A DNA stretch of 64,000 nucleotides. Source: Halanaerobiales bacterium. GTDB lineage: Bacteria > Bacillota > Halanaerobiia > Halanaerobiales > Halanaerobiaceae. The notes beneath the pieces were generated by a model that saw nothing but the letters and a program-made list of their open reading frames with translations, was not told the origin of the DNA and searched no databases. Shown piece by piece: positions 52,838 to 61,570 of the stretch. Where the stretch lies: assembly GCA_016278485.1 (NCBI GenBank), contig JADQBT010000012.1:29825-93824 (forward strand). The letters are read 5' to 3'. The translations under genes were made by a program, and so were the position numbers. Position 1 is the first letter of the stretch. Every line of letters starts with the position of its first letter.

Positions 52838-52875
52838 AAGGAAACTTAAGGGAATCATAGAATTATTTAATTATG
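52838..52875 (+). repeat. Left copy of a ~38-base direct repeat bordering the accessory block
   Basis: This stretch is nearly identical to 61500-61538; a 14-base core, AATCATAGAATTAT (52853-52866), is exact in both. The copies lie just before the AlkD-like gene and just after the last GNAT gene, in the same orientation. Confidence 0.6.
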
Positions 52876-52969
52876 AGTGAAGTATTATGGAAGGAATAAC
52901 TTCAGTGTTATTATATCCTGGTGTTACAAGTGATTTAGAATAAAAGTTTTAGGTGAGGATGATATAAAA

Positions 52970-53530
52970 ATGGAAAAATCCGAAATTTTAAATTTGATAA
53001 AAGACGAATACGAAAAGCTTGAATCTACAGAGGATGGTAAGATCTTCTGGCTTGTAACCGAATGGATAAAAAGAAAAAAGCTTTATCAGCTTGAGTATAT
53101 GGATTATTTTGAAAAGTGGTTATATAATTATATCAAAAGCTGGGGTAGGTGTGATGTTTTTTGTTATAGGGTCTTAAATCCAATGGTAGAAAAACATCCT
53201 CAACTATTTGAAGAAATAATGAAATGGGCTGATTCAACCAAGACATATGTTAGGAGAGCTGTACCAGTTTGCTTACTGGAATCTACCAGGAGCTTTAAAG
53301 TGAATTACCCTTTTGAAAAAGTACTTGAAGTTGTGGAAAAACTAAAAGATGATAATGAAATACATGTTCAAAAAGGTGTAGGTTGGCTGCTTAAATATGC
53401 TTATTTAAGTTATCCTGATGAGGTATATCATTATTTAAAAGATAATGTTGATAGTTTACCTCGTGTTATCTTTAGGTATGCATTGGAAAAAGCTCCAGAG
53501 TCAGATAAACATGTGTTAATGGGTTTTTAG
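52970..53530 (+). CDS. AlkD-like DNA alkylation repair protein
   Basis: This 186-residue all-helical HEAT-repeat protein is of the DNA_alkylation (AlkD/AlkC) family, whose studied members remove alkylated bases from DNA. The segments IKSWGRCDVFCYRVLNPM, TYVRRAVPVCLLEST and HVQKGVGWLLKYAY correspond to the conserved W-x-x-CD and R/K-rich helices around the DNA cleft. It is shorter than E. coli-type or Bacillus AlkD (about 230), lacking the N-terminal helices. The ribosome site GAGGATGATA precedes the ATG. It is the first gene of a long accessory block. Confidence 0.8.
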   Translation: MEKSEILNLIKDEYEKLESTEDGKIFWLVTEWIKRKKLYQLEYMDYFEKWLYNYIKSWGRCDVFCYRVLNPMVEKHPQLFEEIMKWADSTKTYVRRAVPVCLLESTRSFKVNYPFEKVLEVVEKLKDDNEIHVQKGVGWLLKYAYLSYPDEVYHYLKDNVDSLPRVIFRYALEKAPESDKHVLMGF

Positions 53531-53580
53531 TAAATATAATATATAATGGTAAATGATTAATTCTTTAAGGGGAATAAAAC

Positions 53581-54363
53581 ATGTATGATATTAATGAACA
53601 TTTACCGGAGATTTATGATCAGCTTGAAACAAGAAGCGATGATGTTGATTTTTTATGTGAGCTTTTAAAGAAAATGAAATCACCGCGTATTCTGGAACCT
53701 TTTTGTGGGAATGGTAGGATTCTTTTTCCATTGATTAAAAAGGGCTATCAGGTGACTGGAATAGATCTGTCCTCAGAGATGTTAGATCATTTAAGAAACA
53801 AAATTAAAAGATATGAAGATAGTTTGCTGGATAATGTTCAATTAATCAACGCAGATGTTTTAAAAACAGATTGGCCAAACCAATTTGATCTTGTAGTTTT
53901 GGGTGGAAATTGTATGTATGAACTTGCCACTCTAGACGAACAACAAATTGTAATCGAAAAAGCTTTTCATGCGCTAAAAACAGGTGGTTTAGTCTTTATA
54001 GATAATGATAATATGGAAGGTTTACTGGATGAAAGCTGGTGTAAGATTGGTGTAGAAGAAAAAATCTTTCCTTCAGGAGAATGTCCACATGGAGTAAAAA
54101 TGCAGGGTTATTGTAAACCTATCTGGGTAGATAGGGAAAATCGTTTATGGAAAGCCCAAAGAAGGATTGAAGTAGAATATCCTGATGGAAAAAAAGATGA
54201 GATATCCTATGTTCAGCAAAAACATCCTGTTTCAGCATCTGAAATAAAAAAATGGCTTGAAGATACAGGACTTGAGATTCTTGCAGTTTATGCAGGAACA
54301 AAAAATAAAAAGAAATTTACTGAAGGTGCAAAGAGAGCAACCTTTCTTGCTGGAAAAATATAG
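53581..54363 (+). CDS. Class I SAM-dependent methyltransferase
   Basis: This 260-residue methyltransferase has motif I as ILEPFCGNGRILFPLIKKG near residues 36-54, motif II acid in VTGIDLSSEML, and motif IV region FDLVVLGGNCMYEL. The C-terminal half contains a beta-rich extension with WVDRENRLWKAQRR and KHPVSASEIKKWLEDTG. The substrate is unknown. It lies 50 bases after the AlkD-like gene and 18 bases before the VOC gene, with AAGGGGA as the ribosome site. It is one of four distinct methyltransferases in this block. Confidence 0.85.
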   Translation: MYDINEHLPEIYDQLETRSDDVDFLCELLKKMKSPRILEPFCGNGRILFPLIKKGYQVTGIDLSSEMLDHLRNKIKRYEDSLLDNVQLINADVLKTDWPNQFDLVVLGGNCMYELATLDEQQIVIEKAFHALKTGGLVFIDNDNMEGLLDESWCKIGVEEKIFPSGECPHGVKMQGYCKPIWVDRENRLWKAQRRIEVEYPDGKKDEISYVQQKHPVSASEIKKWLEDTGLEILAVYAGTKNKKKFTEGAKRATFLAGKI

Positions 54364-54381
54364 AAAATGAGGTGATTTCGT

Positions 54382-54786
54382 ATGGGTAAATCCAAACTGT
54401 TGAGTTGTGCAATTGTCCTGGTTACTCCTGATGTAAAGAAAACTGCAGAATATTATAACGAAGTTCTAGGATTTAGGGTGGTAGAACATTTTGATCATGA
54501 AGAAAAATTTGCTGCCTGCTATCGGGATAATGTTGAAATAGTTCTTGTTGAGTCCCAGAAGGGATTAGTAAAATCAAATAAAGCAAAATATGGGGCAGCT
54601 TATGATGCTTATCTAGTACCTGAAGATGTTGATGCATTTTATGAAGAACTAATGAAGAATGGGGCAAAAATTTTCAATCCACCTGCTATGAATGCTTATG
54701 GTAGTTATGAGTTTAAAGTAGAAGATATTGATGGTCGAATTCTTGGGATAGGTCGGGTAAGAAGTGAGGATATTTTTTTCAATTAA
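54382..54786 (+). CDS. VOC-family (glyoxalase/bleomycin-resistance fold) protein
   Basis: This 134-residue protein has the vicinal oxygen chelate fold: VLVTPDVKKTAEYYNEVLGFRVVEH opens a standard repeat, and NGAKIFNPPAMNAYGSYEFKVEDIDGRILGIGR closes the second. The metal-ligand set is incomplete or atypical (few histidines; E near the C-terminal strand). It may therefore act as a binding protein or an isomerase/dioxygenase-type enzyme of unknown substrate. The ribosome site GAGGTGAT precedes the ATG. Confidence 0.85.
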   Translation: MGKSKLLSCAIVLVTPDVKKTAEYYNEVLGFRVVEHFDHEEKFAACYRDNVEIVLVESQKGLVKSNKAKYGAAYDAYLVPEDVDAFYEELMKNGAKIFNPPAMNAYGSYEFKVEDIDGRILGIGRVRSEDIFFN

Positions 54787-54812
54787 TTAGGTAAATTTAA
54801 GGAAGTGGTCCA

Positions 54813-55529
54813 GTGAAAGAAATTGATCAGGAGATTATTAATTCTAAAGATGATGTATTAAAAATGCTTGATTACTTAATGGAACAAAGAGAAGGTGATT
54901 GGTGGGACGATTTTTATAAGGATAGGGAAAAAGACATACCTTTTTTTAAAAATGTCCCTGATGAAAATCTAACTCAATATATAGAAAACAGTTATTTAAC
55001 CCCAGGAAAAACGTTGGAAATTGGTTGTGGCCCGGGACGAAATGCTATATATTTAGCAAAAGAAAAATTTACTGTTGATGCAATAGATTTCTCAGAGGAT
55101 TCAATTAAGTGGGCGCTTAAACGCATGAAGCAAGCTGATGTTACAGTGAACTTTCAATCTATATCCTTTTTTGATTTTGTTAAACCTGCCGAAACATATG
55201 ATTTTATATATGATTCAGGTGTTTTGCATCATATTAAACCACATAGAAGATTTGAATATTTGAATAAAGTATGGAAATTGCTTAAACCTGGAGGTAATTT
55301 TGGTTTAGTTTGTTTTAACCTTAAGGGTGGAGCTAATATTTCAGATTATGATGTTTACCGAGAACTTTCTATGAAAGGTGGACTGGGTTTTAGTGAATAT
55401 AAGCTTAAAGAGGTATTAAAACAATTTTTTGAGATTATTGAATTCAGAGAAATGGATCGAGATAATACAGGTGATGTATTTGGAGAAGATTTTTTATGGA
55501 CTGTATTAATGAGAAAAAGTAATCAGTAA
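54813..55529 (+). CDS. Class I SAM-dependent methyltransferase
   Basis: This 238-residue methyltransferase starts with GTG (AAGGAAGTGG upstream). The N-terminal part contains WWDDFYKDREKDIPFF, a segment typical of tellurite/thiopurine-like small-molecule methyltransferases. Motif I is LEIGCGPGRNAIYLA near residues 66-80, motif II is AIDFSEDSI, and YDSGVLHHIKPHRR is motif IV. It probably acts on a small molecule or a toxic metalloid. It is co-oriented with the VOC gene (27-base gap) and the GNAT gene that follows (11-base gap). Confidence 0.86.
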   Translation: MKEIDQEIINSKDDVLKMLDYLMEQREGDWWDDFYKDREKDIPFFKNVPDENLTQYIENSYLTPGKTLEIGCGPGRNAIYLAKEKFTVDAIDFSEDSIKWALKRMKQADVTVNFQSISFFDFVKPAETYDFIYDSGVLHHIKPHRRFEYLNKVWKLLKPGGNFGLVCFNLKGGANISDYDVYRELSMKGGLGFSEYKLKEVLKQFFEIIEFREMDRDNTGDVFGEDFLWTVLMRKSNQ

Positions 55530-55540
55530 GGGGCGTTTAT

Positions 55541-56149
55541 GTGAGTATAGAATTCTCAATAAGGGAGTATAGTGCTTCTGATGAAAAAGAATGGCTAGAT
55601 TTACATGCTGCAATTATGGTTGATTCATATGCCTGGTGGATAGTAATCCATCAAAAACCTGAGTATAAAAGTGAAGTAGTAGATCTTGTTGCCGAAGTAG
55701 ATGGGAATTTGGTAGGTTTAATTACTGTAGAAATTAATTCTGAAGTAATCGATATAGTTGAAGGTGAATATGGTTTTGTCTGGGAATTTGGTGTACATAG
55801 GGAGTACAGAGGGCTGGGAATAGGAAAAGGTTTGATCAAAAGAGCACATGAAATTTTAAATAATAAGTACGTTATCAACAAATCTATCTGGTATTCCCAG
55901 GACGAAAAAGCTCAAAAGTATTATGAAAAATTAGGCATGAAAGAGATAGAGCGGCACTGGCAATTTAGTGTTTTGCCAGATGAAAAACACAAAGAGATTT
56001 TGAAAGAAGATGGCTTTGATTGCTGGGAAATGCGCGGTTCCTGCTCAGTGAAAGATTTTGAAAAAATTAAGAAAAAATATAATCTGATAGAAGATGATGA
56101 TGCTTTAAAACCAAGATTATGTATTGGTTATGAATTAGAGTATGATTAA
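55541..56149 (+). CDS. GNAT-family N-acetyltransferase
   Basis: This 202-residue acetyltransferase has a GNAT fold. The acetyl-CoA loop is VHREYRGLGIGKGLIKRA near residues 86-103, preceded by a beta-4 strand GEYGFVWEFGV and followed by WYSQDEKAQKYYEKLGMKEIERHW. The start is GTG, since the ATG just upstream is in frame with an immediate stop; AAGGGGCG is the ribosome site. The C-terminal tail after residue 150 is longer than in minimal GNATs. The acceptor is unknown. Confidence 0.85.
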   Translation: MSIEFSIREYSASDEKEWLDLHAAIMVDSYAWWIVIHQKPEYKSEVVDLVAEVDGNLVGLITVEINSEVIDIVEGEYGFVWEFGVHREYRGLGIGKGLIKRAHEILNNKYVINKSIWYSQDEKAQKYYEKLGMKEIERHWQFSVLPDEKHKEILKEDGFDCWEMRGSCSVKDFEKIKKKYNLIEDDDALKPRLCIGYELEYD

Positions 56150-56209
56150 TACTCATTAAATTATTGAAAAACTAGTTTAAAGTTTTCCTTTTAAAGGAGT
56201 GGTATTATA

Positions 56210-56617
56210 ATGACTGATCAAATCATTACCAGATGTGGATACAGATGTGACTTATGTTTAGCTTATGGTCCTAACATAGAAAATAACCCAGAAAATCCGA
56301 CAATTCTTAGTGATGGCTGGCACAAATATTTTGGTTTTCGGATTGAACCAGAAGACATTTATTGCGACGGATGTATGACAGATAATGATGAATTAAAATT
56401 AATTGATAATGATTGTCCAGTAAGACCCTGTGTTATTAGTCAAGAGTTAGACAATTGTTCTGGGTGTGATAATTATATTTGCGAAAACCTTAAAGATAGA
56501 ATAGTATCAGTTGAGGAAATTGAAAAAAGAATAGGTAAAAAAATACCTGAAAGCGACTATAAAAGGTTTATCGAACCTTATCTAAATAAAAAAAGACTTG
56601 AAAATTATAGGGGATAA
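56210..56617 (+). CDS. DUF3795 cysteine-rich protein
   Basis: This 135-residue protein has the DUF3795 pattern: RCGYRCDLCLAY near residues 8-19, a central CDGC and the C-terminal CPVRPC, CSGCDNYICEN. Twelve or so cysteines in CxxC-type pairs suggest metal or Fe-S binding. The family's role is unknown. The next gene follows by two bases, so the two are co-translated. The ribosome site AAAGGAGTGG precedes the ATG. Confidence 0.85.
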   Translation: MTDQIITRCGYRCDLCLAYGPNIENNPENPTILSDGWHKYFGFRIEPEDIYCDGCMTDNDELKLIDNDCPVRPCVISQELDNCSGCDNYICENLKDRIVSVEEIEKRIGKKIPESDYKRFIEPYLNKKRLENYRG

Positions 56618-56619
56618 TA

Positions 56620-57237
56620 ATGAATAAGAAAAAATTAAACAAGCTAATTAAAAATTTTAAAAGCCGCAATATTGAGGTATTACATTTTGAAACGTCTGAT
56701 AGATTAAAAGAATATATAAAAGAAACTATTCCGGAAGGAAGTTCTGTTGGGATTGGTAATTCAAAGACACTTAAGTCCATGAATCTTTCTAAAGAACTAT
56801 CAAAAGATGGATATAGTGTAATTGATAAGACTTTTGCACAATCAAAAGAGGAATCAGTTAAATTAAAGAAAAAATCATTATTTACTGAATGGTATTTAAC
56901 AGGAAGTAATGCAATTTCTGTTGATGGAAAAATTGTTAACATAGATCATAGTGGAAATCGAGTAGCTGCAATGATCTATGGTCCAGACAATGTTCTTGTA
57001 ATAGTCGGGATTAATAAGATTGAAGATACATTAAATGAAGCAATTTTGAGAGTTAAAAATGTTGCAGCTCCTTTAAATGCAAAAAGAGCTGGCTATAATC
57101 CTCCGTGTGTAGAATTAAATAAATGTATTGATTGTGATTCTAAAGAGAGAGTCTGCAATTATTTAGTTGTCATTGAAGGACAGATGGAAAAAGATAGGTT
57201 AAAATTATGTATTGTAGAAGAAGAGATGGGTTTTTAA
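56620..57237 (+). CDS. LUD-domain (lactate utilisation-type) protein
   Basis: This 205-residue protein of the LUD/DUF162 family is related to LutC/LutB-associated proteins. The domain contains GSSVGIGNSKTLKSM near residues 39-53, YLTGSNAISVDGKIVNIDHSGNRVAAM-type sequence near 90-117 and PLNAKRAGYNPPCVE. The C-terminal cysteines (CIDCDSKERVC) extend a metal-binding motif. A partner for lactate oxidation (LutA, LutB) is not present, so a stand-alone role is more likely. It is coupled to the DUF3795 gene upstream. Confidence 0.87.
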   Translation: MNKKKLNKLIKNFKSRNIEVLHFETSDRLKEYIKETIPEGSSVGIGNSKTLKSMNLSKELSKDGYSVIDKTFAQSKEESVKLKKKSLFTEWYLTGSNAISVDGKIVNIDHSGNRVAAMIYGPDNVLVIVGINKIEDTLNEAILRVKNVAAPLNAKRAGYNPPCVELNKCIDCDSKERVCNYLVVIEGQMEKDRLKLCIVEEEMGF

Positions 57238-57296
57238 ATAGACAGGCAGAAAAAGCATACATAAGAGTATTAGTTTTAATTAAAAGGAGTGGAAAA

Positions 57297-58007
57297 ATGG
57301 GTAAAATATCACTTGATTCTTATAATAATATGGCTGAATACTATTTTAAATTTGTGGATTCAAAGCCTTTTAATGCCTATTATGAAAGACCTGCGACTTT
57401 ATCGTTACTTCCTGATGTAGCAGGGAAACGTGTTTTAGATGCGGGATGTGCAGCTGGTTGGTATACTAAATGGTTACTGGATCATGGAGCAGATGTTACT
57501 GCGCTTGATTTTAGTCCGAAAATGATTGAAATGACAAAGCTAAGGGTTGGAAGTAATGCAAAAGTAATAGAAGCTGACTTAAATGAACCTCTTGATTTCT
57601 TGAAAGATGAACAATTTGATGTAATCTTATCTTCCTTAACATTACATTATTTAAAGAATTGGGAACCTGTCATGCATGAATTTAACCGAATTCTGGAGAA
57701 ATCAGGTACACTTGTCTTTTCTGTGCATCACCCCTTTATGGACTTCGCATATTTTAATAGGGAAAACTATTTTGCTACAGAACTATTAACTGATGAATGG
57801 AAGACTCATGATGGAACTGAGACTGTGCGATTTTATAGGCGACCTTTACATAAAATTATTTCACCCGTACGCAATGCTGACTTCATTATAGATGAAGTAT
57901 TAGAACCGATGCCTACTGAAAAATTTAAAAAGGCAAGACCGGAAGCATATGATAGATTAACTAAAAAACCACAGTTTTTATTTTTTAGGGTGGTTAAAAA
58001 TGGATAA
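57297..58007 (+). CDS. Class I SAM-dependent methyltransferase
   Basis: This 236-residue UbiE/BioC-like methyltransferase has an N-terminal YNNMAEYYFKFVDSKPFNAYYERP segment followed by motif I VLDAGCAAGWYTKWLLDHGA (near residues 44-63) and motif II ALDFSPKMIEM. Motif IV is DVILSSLTLHYLKNW. The frame extends upstream to 57207 without a ribosome site; AAAAGGAGTGG before 57297 sets the start. It ends inside the next gene (8-base overlap). The substrate is unknown, probably a small metabolite. Confidence 0.87.
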   Translation: MGKISLDSYNNMAEYYFKFVDSKPFNAYYERPATLSLLPDVAGKRVLDAGCAAGWYTKWLLDHGADVTALDFSPKMIEMTKLRVGSNAKVIEADLNEPLDFLKDEQFDVILSSLTLHYLKNWEPVMHEFNRILEKSGTLVFSVHHPFMDFAYFNRENYFATELLTDEWKTHDGTETVRFYRRPLHKIISPVRNADFIIDEVLEPMPTEKFKKARPEAYDRLTKKPQFLFFRVVKNG

Positions 58008-58590
58008 AAAATCATTATCTGAAATGACATTAGAAGAACTATGGCAACTCTTCCCCATTATTATCCGTGAGCATAATCCTGAGTATAAAGAGTGGTATTT
58101 AAATGAAAAAAAAGAAATTGAAAAACTTGTTGGTCAAGATATAATTGAGCGGATCAATCATATTGGCAGTACAGTAATTGAGGGATTAAATGCAAAACCA
58201 ACTGTAGATATTTTACTTGAAGTTGATGATCATTGTGATATTGAGAGTTTGAAATTAAGGTTAGAAGATGCTGGTTGGACACTTATGGCTCATGAGAGTG
58301 GTCCTGATTTGAAAATGTATTTTAATAAAGGATATACACCTGAGGGTTTTGCTGAAAAAGTATTTCACCTTCATGTTCGTTATCTGGGAGACTGGGGAGA
58401 ATTATATTTTAGGGATTATCTCTTAGCTCATAAAAATGTTGCCAGAGAATATGGTGAATTTAAAGAAAAATTAAAAGAAAAATACGAACACAATAGAGAC
58501 GGATATACAGAAGCAAAAACCGGGTTTATAAAAAAATGGACTGATCAGGCCAGAAAAGAATTTCCTGATAGATATATGCCAGAAAGATAA
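58000..58590 (+). CDS. GrpB/UPF0157-family protein (nucleotidyltransferase fold)
   Basis: This 196-residue member of the GrpB family is related to the nucleotidyltransferase superfamily (CoaE-fusion domain type). The motifs are INHIGSTVIEGLNAKPTVDILLEV near residues 50-73, with the GS and DxD-type acids, and HLHVRYLGDWGELYFRDYL near 124-142. Its biochemical activity has not been generally established. The gene overlaps the methyltransferase gene upstream by eight bases. The next methyltransferase gene begins 11 bases later. Confidence 0.87.
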   Translation: MDKKSLSEMTLEELWQLFPIIIREHNPEYKEWYLNEKKEIEKLVGQDIIERINHIGSTVIEGLNAKPTVDILLEVDDHCDIESLKLRLEDAGWTLMAHESGPDLKMYFNKGYTPEGFAEKVFHLHVRYLGDWGELYFRDYLLAHKNVAREYGEFKEKLKEKYEHNRDGYTEAKTGFIKKWTDQARKEFPDRYMPER

Positions 58591-58601
58591 AAAGAGGTGA
58601 T

Positions 58602-59360
58602 ATGATGATAGATTTATTTGAGTTTTACCTAGAAGATGCCCAAAAATCTTTTTCAGGCTGGGATTTTTCATATATAACTGATACTGATAGAATGGTTGAA
58701 TTCCCATTGCCCTGGAGTTATACAAGTATTATCCTGGAAAAATTCAGGAAAGCAAAGACTCTATTAGATATGGGGACAGGTGGTGGTGAATATCTATCTT
58801 TATTGCAACCATTACCACCAAATAGTTATGCTACAGAAGGTTATGAGCAAAATTTACCTATCGCAAAAGAAAGATTAGAACCTTTAGGTGTAAAGGTTGT
58901 CAAAGTGGGAGAGGATAATCTATTGCCTTTTGCAGATGATTCTTTCGATCTGATTATCAATAGACATGAAGAATATTTACCAGCAGAAATAAAAAGGGTT
59001 ATTAAAAAAGGAAGTTATTTTATTACCCAGCAGGTTGGCGGGAGAAACTGTCTTAAATTAAATGAACTATTAGGTGCTACTGCCGATTTCGGGATGACCG
59101 ACTGGGATTTAGCTTATGCTGCTTCTGAATTAGAAGAAACTGACCTCAGTATTATTGAAAAGTATGAAGCTTTTCCGAAACTAAGATTTTATGATATAGG
59201 GGCTATCATTTATTATTTGAAAGCAGTGCCCTGGCAGATTCCTGATTTCAGTGTGGAAAAATATTATAATCCATTGAAGAAATTACATAAAAGAATTACA
59301 GAGAACGGCTTTATAGATATTGAGGAACATAGATTTTTAATTATCTCAAAAAATGATTAA
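58602..59360 (+). CDS. Class I SAM-dependent methyltransferase
   Basis: This 252-residue methyltransferase has motif I as TLLDMGTGGGEYLSLL near residues 50-65, then TEGYEQNLPIAKERL and DDSFDLIINRHEEYLPAEI. The pattern resembles rRNA-methyltransferase-like or RlmA-related small-molecule enzymes. The N-terminal ~45 residues are helical. The ribosome site is AGAGGTGAT before tandem ATG codons. Like its neighbours it shows no targeting signal. Confidence 0.85.
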   Translation: MMIDLFEFYLEDAQKSFSGWDFSYITDTDRMVEFPLPWSYTSIILEKFRKAKTLLDMGTGGGEYLSLLQPLPPNSYATEGYEQNLPIAKERLEPLGVKVVKVGEDNLLPFADDSFDLIINRHEEYLPAEIKRVIKKGSYFITQQVGGRNCLKLNELLGATADFGMTDWDLAYAASELEETDLSIIEKYEAFPKLRFYDIGAIIYYLKAVPWQIPDFSVEKYYNPLKKLHKRITENGFIDIEEHRFLIISKND

Positions 59361-59419
59361 AAAATAAATAGCATGAAAACAGTCAGGCATTTATATTTAA
59401 TTTAGAAAGGATTGATTTT

Positions 59420-60331
59420 ATGATTAAAGCAAGAATGTATACTGACAATGACTATCGAAAGATTATGGATTTCTTAAAGGGAATGTATGCGGTTAATGAA
59501 AATCAACACTGCTGGCTTCCACAAAGATGGGAGTATGCAGAACACCTGGTAAATCCTCTTTTTATGGAAAGAGGGGATGCAAACTGGGAACAGTTTATTA
59601 GAATATGGGAAGAAAATGATAAAATTGTAGGTATTGTCCATCCTGAAGAGACATGTAATGTCTTTTTACAGATAAGACCAGGTTATAGAAAATTAGAGCC
59701 AGAAATGATTGCATGGGCAGAAGCCAATATAGCAAAACCTGATGATGGGAATAATAAAAAAATAGTAATCTGGGTCAATGAAAGTGATTCATATCGGAAA
59801 GACTTGTTGAAAGAACGTGACTATCATAAAGAAGAAGTATGTAGTTATTTAAATGTGCAGAATCTGGATAAGGAATATTTACCTGAACTTCCAGAAGGCT
59901 ACCGTTTCATTTCAATGGATGATAATATTGATCTGGTGAAAAGGTATAATGTGATCAATAAAGCCTTTCAACCAGAAGATGATTTCAAAGAAAATATTCC
60001 TGATTCTTTTTTGCAGATGATTAATGCACCTATGTTTCGTCCGGATCTAGATATTGTGGTTGGATATAAAGATAGATCTTATGCTGCTGCAGGTACAGTC
60101 TGGTATGATGAAGATAATAAAATCGGAATGTTTGAACCGATGGGTACACATCCTGACCATGTGAGAAAAGGTTTAGGGAGGGCTATCTTACTTGAAGGGT
60201 TGAGAAGGCTTAAAAAAATTGGTGCCAAAAAAGCATATGTAGAATCATATGGTGATAGCAGATATGCCTTCTATAAATCGGCAGGGTTTAAAGCCTTTGA
60301 TAAAGATTATCCCTGGAAAAAGGTATTTTAG
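59420..60331 (+). CDS. GNAT-family protein, double-domain type
   Basis: This 303-residue protein has a C-terminal GNAT domain with the acetyl-CoA loop THPDHVRKGLGRAILLEGLRR near residues 245-265, followed by YVESYGDSRYAFYKSAGFKAF. The N-terminal half (MIKARMYTDNDYRKIMDFL and WEENDKIVGIVH) looks like a second, degenerate GNAT fold. Double-GNAT proteins of this kind often acetylate aminoglycoside-like or amine substrates; the acceptor is unknown here. The ribosome site GAAAGGA precedes the ATG. Confidence 0.85.
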   Translation: MIKARMYTDNDYRKIMDFLKGMYAVNENQHCWLPQRWEYAEHLVNPLFMERGDANWEQFIRIWEENDKIVGIVHPEETCNVFLQIRPGYRKLEPEMIAWAEANIAKPDDGNNKKIVIWVNESDSYRKDLLKERDYHKEEVCSYLNVQNLDKEYLPELPEGYRFISMDDNIDLVKRYNVINKAFQPEDDFKENIPDSFLQMINAPMFRPDLDIVVGYKDRSYAAAGTVWYDEDNKIGMFEPMGTHPDHVRKGLGRAILLEGLRRLKKIGAKKAYVESYGDSRYAFYKSAGFKAFDKDYPWKKVF

Positions 60332-60387
60332 TTCTTTGTTACAAAAGAATTGCTAACTATTTTACTATAAGTTGAGGAGGTATTAAT

Positions 60388-60870
60388 TTGAAAAAACACC
60401 ATATGAGAAGAAAAGAAAGAGAAATTGATAATATTGAAGAGTTAAATGAAATAATAATGCAGGGAAAATATGCTGTAATTGCCATGTGTAGGGATAATGA
60501 ACCATATGTGATAACCTTAAGTTATGGTTTTGATCAAGCCAAAAATACTTTATATTTTCATTCAGCTTTAGAAGGATTAAAACTAGATATTATTGATTAT
60601 AATCCTGATGTATCTGCTACCATTATTGATGATCAGGGTTATCTACCGGGAGAATGTGCCCATAAATATCGTTCTGTAGTTCTTGATGGAAAAATTGTTA
60701 CTGTCAGTGATATTGAAGAAAAAAAGCACGGCATGAATGTTCTATTAAATCATCTAGAAGATAATCCTGCTACTGTTAAAAAGAGAACTTTAAAGAATGA
60801 CCAAATATATGATAAGTTTGCTATTTTAAGATTGGATATCTCTGATATTACAGGTAAAAAGGGTCAATAA
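60388..60870 (+). CDS. Pyridoxamine 5'-phosphate oxidase-family flavoprotein
   Basis: This 160-residue split-barrel protein of the PNPOx-like family binds FMN. The segments KYAVIAMCRDNEPYVITLSYGFDQA and LYFHSALEGLKLDII match the flavin-binding strands, and SVVLDGKIVTVSDIEEKKHGM forms the later part. It resembles nitroimidazole-resistance (NimA-type) and related anaerobe proteins. The start is TTG with GAGGAGG upstream. The substrate remains unknown. Confidence 0.85.
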   Translation: MKKHHMRRKEREIDNIEELNEIIMQGKYAVIAMCRDNEPYVITLSYGFDQAKNTLYFHSALEGLKLDIIDYNPDVSATIIDDQGYLPGECAHKYRSVVLDGKIVTVSDIEEKKHGMNVLLNHLEDNPATVKKRTLKNDQIYDKFAILRLDISDITGKKGQ

Positions 60871-60936
60871 TTCTGTTGATAAGTGGTGAGTTGTGATGGT
60901 ATACCGATTATACAGGAAAAGATAGTGGGGGAGCAA

Positions 60937-61428
60937 ATGGATATCATAATTAGAAAGGCAATAGATAGTGATAAGAGTTTTTTTGTTGATTTTGCAGTAA
61001 AATTAAGTGAATTTAACCGAAGTAAACATGATCAGAGATGTAAATATGATGATTATCAATTAGTAGTAACTGCTATACAGGAAAAAGCTGAGGAAACTTT
61101 CTGTAACAGGGATGAAGAAACATTAATTCTAATAGTCGAATTGAATGGTAAGCCTGTTGGATACTCACTTGGCAGAATATATGAAGAAGATAAGACAGCT
61201 GATAATGGAACAGGAAAAACGGGGTTGTTTGATGAGTTATTTCTTGGTAAATCTGCCAGGGGGTTTGGTTTAGGACAGAGATTAATTGATGAAACTATCA
61301 AATGGTTCAAAGAGAAGGGAATCAAAAGAGTTAAATTACATGCTTATTCCTGGAACAATAGTGCGAAGAAATTGTATGAACGTAATGGATTTAGTGAATA
61401 TGCAGTTTCATATGAAAAATTCATATAA
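60937..61428 (+). CDS. GNAT-family N-acetyltransferase
   Basis: This 163-residue GNAT enzyme has strand 4 and the acetyl-CoA loop as LFDELFLGKSARGFGLGQRLIDETIKWF near residues 92-119, and VKLHAYSWNNSAKKLYERNGF towards the end. The frame from 60883 lacks a ribosome site; GGGGGAG before the ATG at 60937 sets the start. It is the last gene of the accessory block, followed by a terminator and the second copy of the flanking repeat. Confidence 0.86.
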   Translation: MDIIIRKAIDSDKSFFVDFAVKLSEFNRSKHDQRCKYDDYQLVVTAIQEKAEETFCNRDEETLILIVELNGKPVGYSLGRIYEEDKTADNGTGKTGLFDELFLGKSARGFGLGQRLIDETIKWFKEKGIKRVKLHAYSWNNSAKKLYERNGFSEYAVSYEKFI

Positions 61429-61438
61429 GAAGTTTTCA

Positions 61439-61472
61439 AGGGCAACATTCAATTTGATGTTGCTCTATTTTT
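61439..61472 (+). terminator. Terminator at the end of the accessory block
   Basis: A stem of about ten pairs (AGGGCAACAT with ATGTTGCTCT, 61439-61466) is followed by a T-run. Confidence 0.8.
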
Positions 61473-61499
61473 TTCTTTAATATAAATTGTCTTAATATA

Positions 61500-61538
61500 A
61501 AGGAAAACTAAGGAAATCATAGAATTATATAATATATG
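61500..61538 (+). repeat. Right copy of the ~38-base direct repeat
   Basis: This is the second copy of the element at 52838-52875, same orientation, with the exact core at 61515-61528. It lies between the accessory block and the recombinase remnant. The 61429-61570 gap holds only this and the terminator. Confidence 0.6.
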
Positions 61539-61570
61539 GAAGAATTTTAAAAAGATTGAAGGTTATATTA

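Noticed and set aside
52970..61428. The accessory block as part of the integron cassette array
   Set aside because: Gaps between these genes are mostly 2-60 bases or overlaps, too short for attC-like palindromes, and none were seen.
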